From Paracoccus aerodenitrificans (GTDB lineage Bacteria > Pseudomonadota > Alphaproteobacteria > Rhodobacterales > Rhodobacteraceae): a DNA stretch of 64,000 nt. Below the pieces are notes generated by a model. It was not told the DNA's origin. It saw only the letters and a program-made list of their open reading frames with translations, and searched no databases. Every line of letters starts with the position of its first letter. The stretch's first letter is position 1. Made by a program: the position numbers and the translations under genes. The DNA is taken from NCBI RefSeq assembly GCF_027913215.1, contig NZ_CP115784.1, positions 2,046,001-2,110,000 of the forward strand, written 5' to 3'. Of the stretch, positions 18,538 to 28,824 are shown piece after piece.

Positions 18538-19968
18538 TCAAAGCAGCGGCGTGGCAAGCGATAAAGTATTATTGCGGATTTTGCGCCAGACCGGCCATGC
18601 TTCAACTTCGGCAAGTGTCAACTCACGCGCACGTGCGATATAGGTTTTCTGACGCTCATCGATTCGGTCTATGATGCCTTCACCTGAGACAAGCAGATTC
18701 ATTTCATAGTTCAGTTCAAAACTGCGCCGATCCAGATTTCCGCTGCCGATCATCGCTACTCGCCCATCGACAGTGGCCAGCTTGGAATGCAGCAAACCGC
18801 CTTTGAATTGCATGATCCGCACGCCTGCCCGCAGCAAACCAAGATAGAAACCTTCCGATGATGCCTCGACAAAAAGCGAATCGTTCCGCGCGGGCAGGAT
18901 CAGCGTCACATCCACCCCGCGCCGCGCACAGGCCTGAAGCGCATTATCAAGCGCGGTTGTCGGCACGTAATAAGGCGTCGTGATTACGACATTTTTCCGT
19001 GCAGCGGCCAGCATCGCCGTAATGCAGTCGGAAACGCTTCCCTGACGCCGGTCCGGACCTGTCGCAAGAGCCTGCGCGATCACGCCCGGTTTTTCCACGG
19101 CAGGGACGGTATTCAGCAATTCTGTTCCCAGATCGCTGCCGGTATAGCTCATCCAGTCAGCCAGAAAGACGGCCTGCATCTGGCGCAGCACAGGCCCTTC
19201 GATGCTGAACCATACATCGATCCAGGGCGCATATTTCGGTTTCGCCGAGAAAGCCATATCGGCGGCATTCCTGCTGCCCGTGAAGCCAATCCTGTGGTCG
19301 ACAAGCACGATCTTGCGGTGATTTCGCAGATCCAGCCGCCGTGTCAGCGCTCTGAAAAGCGAGATTCCCGTAGGCATCGCCTGAACCGTTTCGATCCCGG
19401 CATTTTCCATCGCGTTCCATATCGCGGACCGGATAAAGCTGCGCGAGCCGAACGCATCCACGACGATACGGCAGGCCACGCCGCGTTCAGCCGCGCGAAT
19501 CAGTGCCTCGGCAACACGCCGTCCCGACGTATCGTCCAGCCAGATATAGAACAGCACATGGACATGATCCTGCGCCGAATCTATGGCATCGATCATCCGG
19601 TCGAACGCATTATCGCCCTCGTCCAGCAGATCGAAGCGATTGCCGCTGACCGGGTCCATGCCTCCGACCGCCCGCACACTGCCGACGATCCCCGCGATCC
19701 AGTCCGGCGGGTCCGTCACGGCATTGGGACTGGGCACCCACATGCCGGTCAGCCGCTGCCTGACATCCGCGGAACGCTGCCGCTCGGCCTGCGCGATACG
19801 CACCTCGCCGAACAGCAGATAGGCAAGAATGCCCACCACAGGAAGCGATTCCACGACGATGATCCAGGCAACGCGGACCGAGGGCTCCATCCGCGAGCGC
19901 GTCAGGACCCGCAAGACGACAAGCAGTGCCAGAAAGTAATGTGTAAAGGCTAACAGGGATGTCCACAT
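18538..19968 (-). CDS. cls: Cardiolipin synthase (phospholipase D type)
   Basis: 476 residues. Two N-terminal membrane helices (about residues 3-22 and 30-52) are followed by two phospholipase D catalytic motifs: [18 protein letters not shown] and [20 protein letters not shown], each with the H-x-K-x4-D core. The enzyme condenses two phosphatidylglycerols, or phosphatidylglycerol with another phospholipid, to give cardiolipin at the inner membrane. The N-terminal [27 protein letters not shown] segment is typical of ClsA. It is divergent from accD by 96 bp. Confidence 0.93.
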   Translation of the reverse strand: MWTSLLAFTHYFLALLVVLRVLTRSRMEPSVRVAWIIVVESLPVVGILAYLLFGEVRIAQAERQRSADVRQRLTGMWVPSPNAVTDPPDWIAGIVGSVRAVGGMDPVSGNRFDLLDEGDNAFDRMIDAIDSAQDHVHVLFYIWLDDTSGRRVAEALIRAAERGVACRIVVDAFGSRSFIRSAIWNAMENAGIETVQAMPTGISLFRALTRRLDLRNHRKIVLVDHRIGFTGSRNAADMAFSAKPKYAPWIDVWFSIEGPVLRQMQAVFLADWMSYTGSDLGTELLNTVPAVEKPGVIAQALATGPDRRQGSVSDCITAMLAAARKNVVITTPYYVPTTALDNALQACARRGVDVTLILPARNDSLFVEASSEGFYLGLLRAGVRIMQFKGGLLHSKLATVDGRVAMIGSGNLDRRSFELNYEMNLLVSGEGIIDRIDERQKTYIARARELTLAEVEAWPVWRKIRNNTLSLATPLL

Positions 19969-20064
19969 GGTCGCCCATCAAACCCTGACAACTCTGCAGG
20001 TGCAATTGCAATTCTCCGGCTCCCGGCCTATCTGTGCCGAAAGTCCGCCGAGGAGCAGCCGTCG

Positions 20065-21000
20065 ATGAACTGGATCACGAATTATGTCCGCCCGCGCCTC
20101 AATTCGCTGTTCTCGCGGCGGGAAGTCCCCGAGAATCTCTGGAGCAAATGCCCTGAATGCGGGACCATGCTGTTCCATCGCGAACTGGCCGACAACCTAC
20201 AGGTCTGCACGAATTGCGAACATCATCTGCCGATTTCACCGCGTGACCGCTTCAATGCGCTGTTCGACAGCGGCATTTTCAAGGAAATATCGGTTCCCGA
20301 GCCGATTGCCGATCCGCTGCAATTCCGCGATCAGAAGAAATATCCCGAGAGGATGAAAGCGGCGCAGAAATCCACCGGCGAAAAGGAAGCGATGCTGGTC
20401 GGCGAGGGCGAGATCGGTCGTACTCCGGTCGTCGCCGCCGCGCAGGATTTTTCGTTCATGGCCGGCTCGATGGGCATGTATGTCGGCAACGCCATCATTG
20501 CCGCGGCCGAGCGTGCCGTGAAGACCAGACGGCCGCTGGTTCTGTTCTCGGCCGCCGGAGGGGCGAGGATGCAGGAAGGGATTCTGTCCCTGATGCAGAT
20601 GCCCCGCACCACCGTCGCCGTCGAGATGCTGAAAGAGGCGCAACTGCCCTATATCGTGGTTCTGACTCATCCGACGACCGGAGGCGTCACAGCCTCCTAT
20701 GCGATGCTCGGCGATGTTCAGATCGCGGAACCCAATGCGCTGATCTGCTTTGCCGGGCCGCGTGTCATCGAGCAGACCATCCGCGAAAAGCTTCCCGAAG
20801 GCTTCCAGCGGGCCGAATATCTGCTGGAGCACGGGATGCTGGATCGTGTCACCAAACGCGGCGATCTGCGCGAGGAACTGATTGTTATTCTGCGGATGAT
20901 GATGAAGCAGGCACCGGCAGTAATGGGCGAATTACCTGCCCCGGCGGCACCGGAGCAGATCGCCGCTCCGGCACCTGCCGAAGAAGACGCCAAGGCCTGA
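20065..21000 (+). CDS. accD: Acetyl-CoA carboxylase carboxyltransferase subunit beta
   Basis: Beta subunit of the carboxyltransferase that makes malonyl-CoA, the first step of fatty acid synthesis. 311 residues. The N-terminal zinc ribbon is C29-x2-C32-x15-C48-x2-C51. The crotonase-like core has [20 protein letters not shown] and [16 protein letters not shown]. The last 20 residues are an Ala/Pro-rich tail. A GAGGAG site precedes the ATG. folC follows after 18 bp, the same gene order as in many proteobacteria. Confidence 0.97.
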   Translation: MNWITNYVRPRLNSLFSRREVPENLWSKCPECGTMLFHRELADNLQVCTNCEHHLPISPRDRFNALFDSGIFKEISVPEPIADPLQFRDQKKYPERMKAAQKSTGEKEAMLVGEGEIGRTPVVAAAQDFSFMAGSMGMYVGNAIIAAAERAVKTRRPLVLFSAAGGARMQEGILSLMQMPRTTVAVEMLKEAQLPYIVVLTHPTTGGVTASYAMLGDVQIAEPNALICFAGPRVIEQTIREKLPEGFQRAEYLLEHGMLDRVTKRGDLREELIVILRMMMKQAPAVMGELPAPAAPEQIAAPAPAEEDAKA

Positions 21001-21018
21001 GCCCCGGCCTGATTCCAG

Positions 21019-22293
21019 ATGGATCATTCCGACCTCATCCTGCAGCGCGTCATGGGGCTGCATCCGAAGATGATCGACCTTTCGCTGGACCGGATGCGGG
21101 TTCTTCTGGCGGATCTTGGCAATCCTCAGGACAAGCTGCCTCCGGTCGTGCATATCGCCGGAACGAATGGCAAAGGCTCGACCCTCGCAATGATCCGCGC
21201 CGGGCTGGAATCGGCTGGGATGGCAGTTCACGCCTATACCTCGCCGCATCTTGTGCGGTTCCATGAACGGATCAGGCTGGCGGGCCATCTGATCCCCGAG
21301 GAAAACCTGTCAGATATCCTGACCGAGATCGAACGGATCAATGCGGGCCGCCCGATCACCTTCTTTGAGCTTACGACGGCAGCCGCGTTTCTGGCATTTT
21401 CGCGCAGCAAGGCCGATTACACGCTGCTTGAGGTGGGTCTCGGCGGCAGGCTCGACGCAACGAATGTCGTCAAGAACCCTGCCCTGACGATCATCACGCC
21501 GGTCAGCATAGACCACACGCAATATCTGGGGGACACGCTGCCTCTGATCGCGGCTGAAAAGGCAGGGATCCTGAAACGCCGCGTTCCCTGCATTATCGGC
21601 CATCAGCAGGATGAAGCGTTGCGGGTCATAGAGGATCGCGCCGCAAGGCTGTTTGCGCCGGTCATTGCCTCCGGCCAGCATTGGCATGTCGCGACGGAAC
21701 CCGATGGCATGATGTTTCAGGACGAGCGCGGGCTGATCGATCTGCCCGTCCCGAACCTGCCCGGACCGCATCAGATCAGCAATGCCGGAACCGCGATTGC
21801 GGCTTTGCGTGCGCTTGGTTTCGGTGCCCCCGAGGCTATCGCCGCCGTGACACAGGCCGAATGGCCCGCGCGGATGCAGCGTCTGCGGCATGGGCCTCTG
21901 GCGCAGCTTGCGGCGGCGCATGGCTGCGAATTATGGCTCGATGGCGGTCATAATGCGGCGGGGGGCGATGCCATTGCCGCGACGCTCGGCGCATTGTCCG
22001 CAAAGCCCACCCATCTGATCTGCGGCATGCTGAACACGAAGGATGTCGCCGGATATCTGCGCCCGCTCTCGGAGGTCGCGCAAAGCCTGACTGCCGTTTC
22101 GATTCCCGGAGAGCCGAACACCCTGCCCGCCGAGGCCACACAGGACGCAGCCCGTTCAGTCGGACTTGATGCCGGAACCGCACCCGACACGGAACACGCC
22201 GTCGCGACGCTGGCCAACGCCAATCCCGGCGCGAGATTGCTGATCTGCGGATCTCTGTATCTTGCCGGGCAGGTGCTTCGCGAGAACGGCTAG
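21019..22293 (+). CDS. folC: Folylpolyglutamate/dihydrofolate synthase
   Basis: Adds glutamate to folates, and in bacteria usually also makes dihydrofolate from dihydropteroate. 424 residues. The P-loop is HIAGTNGKGSTLAMI. The DHFS-type LEVGLGGRLDATNVV, ITPVSIDHTQYLGDTL and IAAEKAGILKRRVPCI motifs follow, and the C-terminal ligase domain has LWLDGGHNAAGGDAI. It is in operon with accD. Its TAG stop is read from the same CTAG that gives the convergent zapE its stop. Confidence 0.95.
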   Translation: MDHSDLILQRVMGLHPKMIDLSLDRMRVLLADLGNPQDKLPPVVHIAGTNGKGSTLAMIRAGLESAGMAVHAYTSPHLVRFHERIRLAGHLIPEENLSDILTEIERINAGRPITFFELTTAAAFLAFSRSKADYTLLEVGLGGRLDATNVVKNPALTIITPVSIDHTQYLGDTLPLIAAEKAGILKRRVPCIIGHQQDEALRVIEDRAARLFAPVIASGQHWHVATEPDGMMFQDERGLIDLPVPNLPGPHQISNAGTAIAALRALGFGAPEAIAAVTQAEWPARMQRLRHGPLAQLAAAHGCELWLDGGHNAAGGDAIAATLGALSAKPTHLICGMLNTKDVAGYLRPLSEVAQSLTAVSIPGEPNTLPAEATQDAARSVGLDAGTAPDTEHAVATLANANPGARLLICGSLYLAGQVLRENG

Positions 22294-23408
22294 GCGTCCT
22301 GCCCCTGACCGGGATCGCTGCCCCATCTGGCATCCTGCATTTCGCGCAGACGCGAGGCCGTCCGCTCGAATTCGAAACTGCCCTCGCCTTCGAGATACAG
22401 CGCCTCGGGTTCGGCGGCGGCAGAGGCGATGACGCGGATCTTCGCCTCATAGAGCGCGTCAATCAGCGTCACGAAGCGCTTCGCCTCATTGAAATTCGAC
22501 GATGACAGCAGCGGGATATCCTCCAGCACCAGAAGATCCACCGCTTTTGCAAGCGTAAGATAATCCGCCGGGCCAAGCGCCTTACCGCAAAGCTCCCAGA
22601 AGCCGGTGCGTCCCATCCGGTCCAGATGTTCAGGAATTTCGACCTTCCGGCCCTGCACTTCCAGAACAAGCGGGCTTGTCTGCCGGTCTCCGGTCAATTC
22701 CTTCCAGACCGCGTCGATCTCTGCACGGGTTTCACGATTGAGCGGGCTGAACCAGACCTGATCGCCGCCAGCCCGCCCCTGCCGGTGATCATTTTCGCTG
22801 TCCAGAGCATGAACCTCCATCCGTTCACGGATCAGACCGATAAACGGCACGAAACGCTGGCGGTTCAGGCCGTTCTTGTAAAGATCTTCGGGAACGCGAT
22901 TCGAGGTGGTGACGATGCAAACGCCACGCTCAAACAGCACCTGAAACAGCCTGCCGACGATCATCGCATCGGCGATATCCGTGATCTGCATCTCATCGAA
23001 ACAGAGCAGCCGCGCCTTGTCGGCGACAGCATTCGCGACCGGGCGGATCGCATCGCGTTCACCGCGCTTGCGGACCTCATTCAGCCCGGACTGGATTTCC
23101 TGCACGAATTCATGGAAATGGACGCGGCGCTTTGCGTCGATCGGAGCCGCCTCCATGACAAGATCCATCAGCATGGATTTCCCGCGCCCGACGCCTCCCC
23201 ACAGATAAAGCCCGCGCACTCCTTCCGGCGCGGTCTCATCCTGACCGCCGAACCAGCTTCGCCAACCAGAGCGTGACGGGGCGGGCGCTTCTTCCTTCAG
23301 CGTTGCGACAAGATCGTCCAGAACGGGCAGAACCTCGCGCTGCGCTGCATCCTCCTTCAGTTGCCCGCTGGCGACAAGGGCATCGTAAAGCTCCGTTACG
23401 CTTGGCAT
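22290..23408 (-). CDS. zapE: Cell division protein ZapE (AFG1-like ATPase)
   Basis: 372 residues. AAA-type ATPase with Walker A LYLWGGVGRGKSMLMD and Walker B LLCFDEMQITDIADAMI, followed by CIVTTSNRVPEDLYKNGLNR, which is diagnostic for the AFG1/ZapE family. In gamma-proteobacteria ZapE acts at the Z-ring late in division, while the mitochondrial homologue is tied to protein turnover. Its start overlaps the GDPD stop by 1 bp (TGATG), so it is the third gene of the ridA-GDPD-zapE unit. Confidence 0.93.
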   Translation of the reverse strand: MPSVTELYDALVASGQLKEDAAQREVLPVLDDLVATLKEEAPAPSRSGWRSWFGGQDETAPEGVRGLYLWGGVGRGKSMLMDLVMEAAPIDAKRRVHFHEFVQEIQSGLNEVRKRGERDAIRPVANAVADKARLLCFDEMQITDIADAMIVGRLFQVLFERGVCIVTTSNRVPEDLYKNGLNRQRFVPFIGLIRERMEVHALDSENDHRQGRAGGDQVWFSPLNRETRAEIDAVWKELTGDRQTSPLVLEVQGRKVEIPEHLDRMGRTGFWELCGKALGPADYLTLAKAVDLLVLEDIPLLSSSNFNEAKRFVTLIDALYEAKIRVIASAAAEPEALYLEGEGSFEFERTASRLREMQDARWGSDPGQGQDA

Positions 23409-24154
23409 CAGGGCCGGTAATCTTCGAAGGTAATCCCGTCGGCGACCTTGCGGGCTTCCGCCTCTTCCGCAGCAGAGCGCACTGTCCAGGTCAGCACGGG
23501 CACGCCTTTCGATTTCAGATCCGTCACCGCTTCATTCGCCAGATCCACCTGATGATGAGAGATAAAACTGACCCCTGCCCGCCCGAAATCCTCGATCCGG
23601 GACAGTTTCTCGCGGGTCTCATCGTCCAGCATCGGCCAATCATCCTTGCTGAACGCAGCGGTTGTCAGGCCCCGGGCGATATCCGGCGCGGCCTTGCCGA
23701 ACGCCTCGACGGTGTTGGGGTTGAAAGACATCACCGCAACAGGTCCCTCATAGGCCTCAAGCAGGGACGCGACCTGATTATGAACCTCACCGATAGAGGT
23801 CCCCAGCCGTCCATCCTGATCCTTGATTTCGATCAGCAGCGGCACCCGCCCGGCAACCAGTCTCAGCGTATCGGCAAGGGTCGGAATGGTTTCTTCCGTA
23901 TCCGCCAGCCTGATTTCCGCCAGATCGTCCAGATCCATATCGGTGATATAACCCTCATCATCGCTCATCCGCAGCAGATCGTAATCATGGAACACCATCG
24001 GCGTTCCGTCAGCGGCAGGCTGAATGTCCAGCTCGATCCCGTATCCGGCCTCGATGGCGGCGGTGAAGGCCGCCAGAGAGTTTTCGGGCACGCCAGCGGA
24101 ATGAAGCCCGCGATGCGCGATGGGCAAGCGCAGGAAATCCGGATGCAGGCTCAT
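23408..24154 (-). CDS. Glycerophosphodiester phosphodiesterase
   Basis: 248 residues, cytoplasmic since no signal is seen. The catalytic motif is complete: IAHRGLHSAGVPENSLAAF, then GIELDIQPAADGTPMVFHDYDLLRM. These supply the His-Arg, Glu, Asp and His residues of the family. The C-terminal VPVLTWTVRSAAEEAEA segment (VxxWTVN-type) is also typical. It hydrolyses glycerophosphodiesters to sn-glycerol 3-phosphate and alcohol, possibly in lipid headgroup recycling. It is the middle gene of a tightly overlapping three-gene unit, with ATGA overlap to the RidA gene. Confidence 0.92.
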   Translation of the reverse strand: MSLHPDFLRLPIAHRGLHSAGVPENSLAAFTAAIEAGYGIELDIQPAADGTPMVFHDYDLLRMSDDEGYITDMDLDDLAEIRLADTEETIPTLADTLRLVAGRVPLLIEIKDQDGRLGTSIGEVHNQVASLLEAYEGPVAVMSFNPNTVEAFGKAAPDIARGLTTAAFSKDDWPMLDDETREKLSRIEDFGRAGVSFISHHQVDLANEAVTDLKSKGVPVLTWTVRSAAEEAEARKVADGITFEDYRP

Positions 24155-24609
24155 GATGCCACCTGAAAGATTGCGTCGATTTCAACCGCGACGCCCCTCG
24201 GCAGAGAGGGCGCCGAAACGGCAGCACGGGCGTGACGGCCCGCATCTCCGAACACTTCGACCATCAGATCGGAGCAGCCATTCACGACCTCGGGCTGATC
24301 GGTGAAATACGGAGTAGAGTTCACGAAGGCGGTCAGCTTGACGACCCGCTCGACCCGGTCGAGCGAGCCAAGCGCGGCCCGTGCCTGCGCCAACAGAGCA
24401 AGACCACAGGAACGCGCCGCTTCAACTCCGTCGGCAAGCTCCATATCCTCGCCGAGCTTTCCTGTGATCAGCCCATCGGGGCCGTTTGAGATCTGACCTG
24501 AAATGAACAACAGATTCCCCGAAAGCTGATAGGGAACATAATTCGCAACAGGAGACAGGGCCTCGGGAAGATGGATATTCAGTTCGCGAAGGCGGGCATC
24601 AATGGACAT
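24151..24609 (-). CDS. RidA/YjgF family protein
   Basis: 152 residues, a little longer than canonical RidA (about 128) and closer to the longer YjgH/Rid2-like subgroups. Motifs are LLFISGQISNGPDG near residue 33 and the C-terminal HARAAVSAPSLPRGVAVEIDAIF, which contains the conserved arginine of enamine/imine deaminases. RidA proteins destroy reactive 2-aminoacrylate. Activity in this subgroup is less certain. It is the first gene of the ridA-GDPD-zapE unit. Confidence 0.85.
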   Translation of the reverse strand: MSIDARLRELNIHLPEALSPVANYVPYQLSGNLLFISGQISNGPDGLITGKLGEDMELADGVEAARSCGLALLAQARAALGSLDRVERVVKLTAFVNSTPYFTDQPEVVNGCSDLMVEVFGDAGRHARAAVSAPSLPRGVAVEIDAIFQVAS

Positions 24610-24628
24610 TGGCGGCTCCGAAGTTATT

Positions 24629-24656
24629 CGGGCCGATCCTAGGACGGAACGGCCCG
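24629..24656. repeat. Inverted repeat between ridA-like and FMN reductase genes
   Basis: CGGGCCG at 24629-24635 and CGGCCCG at 24650-24656 form a 7-bp stem around a 14-base loop. It is downstream of the FMN reductase and 20 bp upstream of the RidA start, both on the minus strand. Without a T-run it is a weak terminator candidate. It could also be part of the RidA operon promoter. Confidence 0.3.
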
Positions 24657-24684
24657 GTTGTTGAAGCCCAATCTGTGCGCTGTC

Positions 24685-25245
24685 TCAGCGCAGCGTGGCA
24701 AGAGCCTTCGACCACCGCGCCAGTTCGGCAATCATGGTATTGGCGCTGTCGGCAACGATCTGCGGCGCATCGAACCGGCCATCCTTCAGATGATCGAACA
24801 CCATCGGCACGGCAACCTGTTCGGTCAGTGGCACGACTTTCAGCGTCGTCAGCACTTCCTTGGCACCCTGAGTCGAGCGCATCCCGCCAGAGATACCGCC
24901 ATAGGAGACGAAACCGGCCGGCTTATACGCCCATTCAAGCGCAAGATAATCCACCGCGTTGAAGAAACTGGGCGGCGGGGCGAAATTATACTCGGGCAGC
25001 ACGAAAACAAACGCGTCCGAGCCATCGATGATCTCAGCCCATTTCCGGGTGTGGTCCTTGGTGTATTTCTGCGCACGCGGATGATGCGGTTCATCCAGAA
25101 GCGGAAGGTCGATCTCGGCAAGATCGGACAGGATGACCTCATCGAAACCGCCGGGATTGGCCTTGGCGTGGCCGAAAAACCAGTTGCCGACCGGCTCGCC
25201 ATTGCGCTCAGGGCGGGTGCTGGTGATGATGACATTCAGTTTCAT
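24685..25245 (-). CDS. NADPH-dependent FMN reductase / flavodoxin-fold protein
   Basis: 186 residues. The N-terminal phosphate loop is ITSTRPERNGEPVGNWF, and the second family motif is FVFVLPEYNFAPPPSFFNAVDYL, with SYGGISGGMRSTQGAKEVL after it. This is the NADPH-dependent FMN reductase (SsuE/ChrR/azoreductase-like) fold. It probably reduces flavin or quinones in the cytosol. An AGAGG site precedes the ATG. It is a single-gene unit between smc and the RidA operon. Confidence 0.88.
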   Translation of the reverse strand: MKLNVIITSTRPERNGEPVGNWFFGHAKANPGGFDEVILSDLAEIDLPLLDEPHHPRAQKYTKDHTRKWAEIIDGSDAFVFVLPEYNFAPPPSFFNAVDYLALEWAYKPAGFVSYGGISGGMRSTQGAKEVLTTLKVVPLTEQVAVPMVFDHLKDGRFDAPQIVADSANTMIAELARWSKALATLR

Positions 25246-25374
25246 GGTAAAAACCTCTTTAGGGACAGGCCCGACCTATTCCCGATGCTGCACTGCCGCA
25301 AGGGCAGAGAGGGATAAGAAACGCGAGCGCCGGATATCGCGCCCCGCCGCACTGGAAGCATCGCCCATGCCGGG

Positions 25375-28300
25375 TCAGGCCACCAGTTGTTCGGCCCGCT
25401 GAAGATCGACGCTGACAAGCTGGCTGACACCTTGTTCAACCATCGTGACCCCGAAAAGCCGGTCCATTCGCGCCATCGTCACCGCATGGTGGGTGATGAT
25501 AAGAAAACGCGTCTGGGTCCGCCGGGTCATCTCATCCAGCAAATCGCAGAAACGGCTGACATTGGCATCGTCCAGAGGCGCGTCGACCTCATCCAGCACA
25601 CAGATCGGTGCCGGATTCGCCAGAAACACCGCGAAGATCAGCGCCAGAGCGGTCAGGGTCTGTTCACCTCCGGACAGCAGCGAAAGCGTCGAAAGCTTCT
25701 TGCCCGGCGGCTGGCACATGATTTCCAGCCCCGCCTCCAGAGGATCGTCGGATTCGACCAGAACCAGCTTCGCCTCGCCGCCGCCGAAAAGATGTGTGAA
25801 CAAAGTGGTGAAATTGCTGTTCACCGTATCGAAGGCCGCAAGCAGCCGCTCGCGACCCTCGCGATTCAGGCTGGCGATTCCCGTGCGCAGCTTGCCGATG
25901 GCGGCTTCTAGATCCTCTTTTTCTCCGGCCAGCTTGCCGCGTTCTTCCTCAAGCTCGCGCTTGTCGTCATCCGCACGAAGATTGACCGGGCCAAGCGCAT
26001 CGCGATTCGCCCGCAGCCGCGCTATCTGATCCTCAAGCCGGTCGGCGGGTGTTTCGGTATCGCATTCACCAAGGCTTGCCAGCAAACCATCCGGCGTGGC
26101 CTCTGTTTCTTCGAAGATCCGGTCCCGCGCAGCCGCTTCGGCATCATTCGCAGCCTCGGCGCGGGCCTCGCGCACCGCCCGCTGCTCGCGCATATCCGAG
26201 GCATTCCGCTCTGCATCGCGCTCTGCCGCCGAGGCGTCGCGCAGGAAATCCTCAGCCTGCGACAAGGCTTCACGCGCTTTCTCCAGCCGAAGCTTTGCGG
26301 CTTCTTCGGCGGCTTGCAGCGTATCGCGACGCTCGGCCAGCACGGCAGGCTGGCGTTCAGCTTCGGTTAACTCGGCCTGAGTTGACTGCAAACGCCCATC
26401 CAACTCGGCGGCGCGTGTACCGGCCTGTTCCAGACGGGTTTTCCAGCCGGATTCCTCTTTGGCGATCTCTTGCAGGCGACGGTTTCGGGCCGCTCCCTCT
26501 TGCTTCAGCTCATCAAGCGCACTGCGCCGGGTCATGGTCGCGATACGGGCAGCCTCGACCCCGGTTCGTGCAGCCTCGACTGCCGCAACCGCAGCGCCGC
26601 GGTCGGGCAAAGCATCAAGTTGACGCTGCGCATCCGACAGTCTTGCACGCGCATCGGCTTCGTCTTCGCGGTGCCGCATCAATTCGGCGCGGGACGATTC
26701 CGAGCGGGCCTTGGCCATCGACAAATCGCTTTCCGCCCTGGTCTCCTGCCGGGCCGCCTCGGACAGTTTTCTTTCAGCGTCGCGCCGCGCCTCGCGGGCG
26801 GCTTTATCGGCAGTATTGGCCTGCGCAAGCCGGGACCGGGCGGCCTCATGGGCGCTGATGGCATCCCCGGCACGCCGCACCGCCGCTTCTGACGCCGCGC
26901 GTGTTTCCTTCAGCCGGTTGACCTGCTCAAGATGCCGCGCGGCAGAGGACGAGGATTCGCCGGGCATGACCCGCATCCCGTCCCATCGCCACAGCCCGCC
27001 ATCCCGCGTCACAAGGCACTGTCCCGGTCTCAGCCCTTGCTGCATCGCTGCGGCCATCGCCCCGTCATCCGCCAGACCGATCTGGGAAAGACGCCGCGCC
27101 AGAAGCTGCGGAGCGGTCACATGCGATGACAAAGGAGCAGCCCCATCGGGAAGTGGCGCCGCATCGTCGTAATCCGGCAACTCGGTCCAGCCCGACCCGC
27201 CATCGGCCAGCCCGACTGCGAGATCGTCGCCAAGCGCCGCGCCTAATGCCGCCTCGAACCCTTTCGCGACAGTCACCTGATCCAGAAGCGACGAACCATC
27301 GCCCGCTCCTCGTGCGACCAGTTTTTCCAGAGCGGCCATTTCGGCTTTCAGCGCCCCGGACTCTCCCTCGATTTCGGCGCGGGCGGCGCGGGCAGCGGAC
27401 TCGGCGCTTTCGGCCTCGGCACGGGCGGTTTCAGCCTCGGTCAGTGAGGTCTCTGCGTCTTGAACCGCCAGAGCCGCAGCTTCTCGCCCGGCCTCCGCGA
27501 TTTTCAGCGCCTCTGCGGCAGCGTCACCGGCCTCATCCGCATGTTTCGCCGCCAGTTCCGATTGACTCGCGGCGCGTCCTGCGCGGTCACGCAGGGCGGT
27601 CAGATCCGACACCAGCCTTTCAGCCGATTGCGCCTGAGCCGCAAGCCGGGCGGATTCATCGGTCAGTTCTGCCAGCTTCGCTTCGACGGCCCGAAGCGCC
27701 CCGGCAGCCTCGTGGGCAGCCTCTGCCGCCTGTTCGAGCTTGCCTTCATGTCCCTGCCCGGCCTGCTGCAACGCATCCTTTTCGGCGTGCAGACGGTCGA
27801 TCACCTCGGTCGCATCGCGGTTCAACTGGCCTTCACGGTCGATATCCCGCGTCAACTGCGCGATCCGTCCGCGCAATGTGGCGATGGCAGCCGTCGCTCG
27901 CGCCTCGGCTTCGTCCAGCGTCTCGCGATCCACAACGGCCCGGGACAGGACCGCAGCCGCAACCTGCTCTTCTTCGCGCAGGGGCGGCAGACGGGTTTCA
28001 GCAGCTTCCCGTGCAGCGATGGATTTTCTCGCCAAAGCCTCGGTTTCCGCCGCTGTTTTCATCGCCTCGCGCAGCGCCTCTGCCGCCGCCACACGCGACT
28101 CTTCGGCCTCGGCCCAACGCCGATACAGCAACACGCCCTCGGCCTGACGCAGCGCCGCTCCGATCTCACGATATTTCGCCGCTGCCCGCGCCTGACGTGT
28201 CAGCGACGCTGCCTGGGTGGCAAGCTGATCGAGCGTATCATCTACGCGTGTCAGATTGCTCTCAGCACCATTCAGCTTCAGCTCGGCCTCATGGCGGCGG

Positions 28301-28824
28301 GCATAGAGGCCTGAAATCCCGGCTGCTTCCTCAAGAATCCGTCGCCGCGATTTGGGTTTGGCGTTGATCAGCTCGGAGATCTGCCCCTGCCGCACAAGCG
28401 CAGGCGAATGCGCCCCTGTCGAGGCATCCGCAAACAGCATCTGCACATCCCGCGCCCGCGCTTCCTTGCCGTTGATCTTATAGGCAGAGCCGGCATCGCG
28501 CGTGATCCGCCGTACGATGTCGATTCCATCCGCATCGTTTACCGTCGCCGGAGCAAGCCTTTCGCGGTTATCGATGGTCAGCGTCACCTCGGCATGACCA
28601 CGCGCACCCCGCCGCGAGGTGCCCGCGAAGATCACATCCTCCATCCCGCCGCCGCGCATGGCGCTTGGACGGTTTTCGCCCATGACCCACCGCAGAGCCT
28701 CCAGCAGATTCGATTTGCCACAGCCATTCGGTCCAACCACCCCGGTCAGACCTTCCCGGATGATCAGGTCGGTCGGATCGACAAAGGATTTGAAGCCATT
28801 CAGCCTGAGGCGGTCGAATTTCAC
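25375..28824 (-). CDS. smc: Chromosome segregation protein SMC
   Basis: 1149 residues. Two ATPase half-domains sit at the ends: Walker A VVGPNGCGKSNLLEALRWVMGE near residue 32, and the signature LSLLSGGEQTLTALAL with Walker B PICVLDEVDAPLDDANV near the C-terminus. Between them are two long Ala/Glu/Arg-rich coiled coils broken by a hinge near residues 490-600 (GDDLAVGLADGGSGW...). The start is GTG at 28824. Forms the condensin-like ring with ScpA and ScpB, which are not here. Most long frames on the opposite strand of this gene are by-products of its GC-rich coiled-coil codons. Confidence 0.97.
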   Translation of the reverse strand: MKFDRLRLNGFKSFVDPTDLIIREGLTGVVGPNGCGKSNLLEALRWVMGENRPSAMRGGGMEDVIFAGTSRRGARGHAEVTLTIDNRERLAPATVNDADGIDIVRRITRDAGSAYKINGKEARARDVQMLFADASTGAHSPALVRQGQISELINAKPKSRRRILEEAAGISGLYARRHEAELKLNGAESNLTRVDDTLDQLATQAASLTRQARAAAKYREIGAALRQAEGVLLYRRWAEAEESRVAAAEALREAMKTAAETEALARKSIAAREAAETRLPPLREEEQVAAAVLSRAVVDRETLDEAEARATAAIATLRGRIAQLTRDIDREGQLNRDATEVIDRLHAEKDALQQAGQGHEGKLEQAAEAAHEAAGALRAVEAKLAELTDESARLAAQAQSAERLVSDLTALRDRAGRAASQSELAAKHADEAGDAAAEALKIAEAGREAAALAVQDAETSLTEAETARAEAESAESAARAARAEIEGESGALKAEMAALEKLVARGAGDGSSLLDQVTVAKGFEAALGAALGDDLAVGLADGGSGWTELPDYDDAAPLPDGAAPLSSHVTAPQLLARRLSQIGLADDGAMAAAMQQGLRPGQCLVTRDGGLWRWDGMRVMPGESSSSAARHLEQVNRLKETRAASEAAVRRAGDAISAHEAARSRLAQANTADKAAREARRDAERKLSEAARQETRAESDLSMAKARSESSRAELMRHREDEADARARLSDAQRQLDALPDRGAAVAAVEAARTGVEAARIATMTRRSALDELKQEGAARNRRLQEIAKEESGWKTRLEQAGTRAAELDGRLQSTQAELTEAERQPAVLAERRDTLQAAEEAAKLRLEKAREALSQAEDFLRDASAAERDAERNASDMREQRAVREARAEAANDAEAAARDRIFEETEATPDGLLASLGECDTETPADRLEDQIARLRANRDALGPVNLRADDDKRELEEERGKLAGEKEDLEAAIGKLRTGIASLNREGRERLLAAFDTVNSNFTTLFTHLFGGGEAKLVLVESDDPLEAGLEIMCQPPGKKLSTLSLLSGGEQTLTALALIFAVFLANPAPICVLDEVDAPLDDANVSRFCDLLDEMTRRTQTRFLIITHHAVTMARMDRLFGVTMVEQGVSQLVSVDLQRAEQLVA

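Noticed and set aside
27126..28367. Long open frame (413 codons) antisense to smc
   Set aside because: It is a shadow of the GC-rich Ala/Glu/Arg coiled-coil codons of smc. The product is Arg/Pro-rich without family motifs and has no ribosome site.
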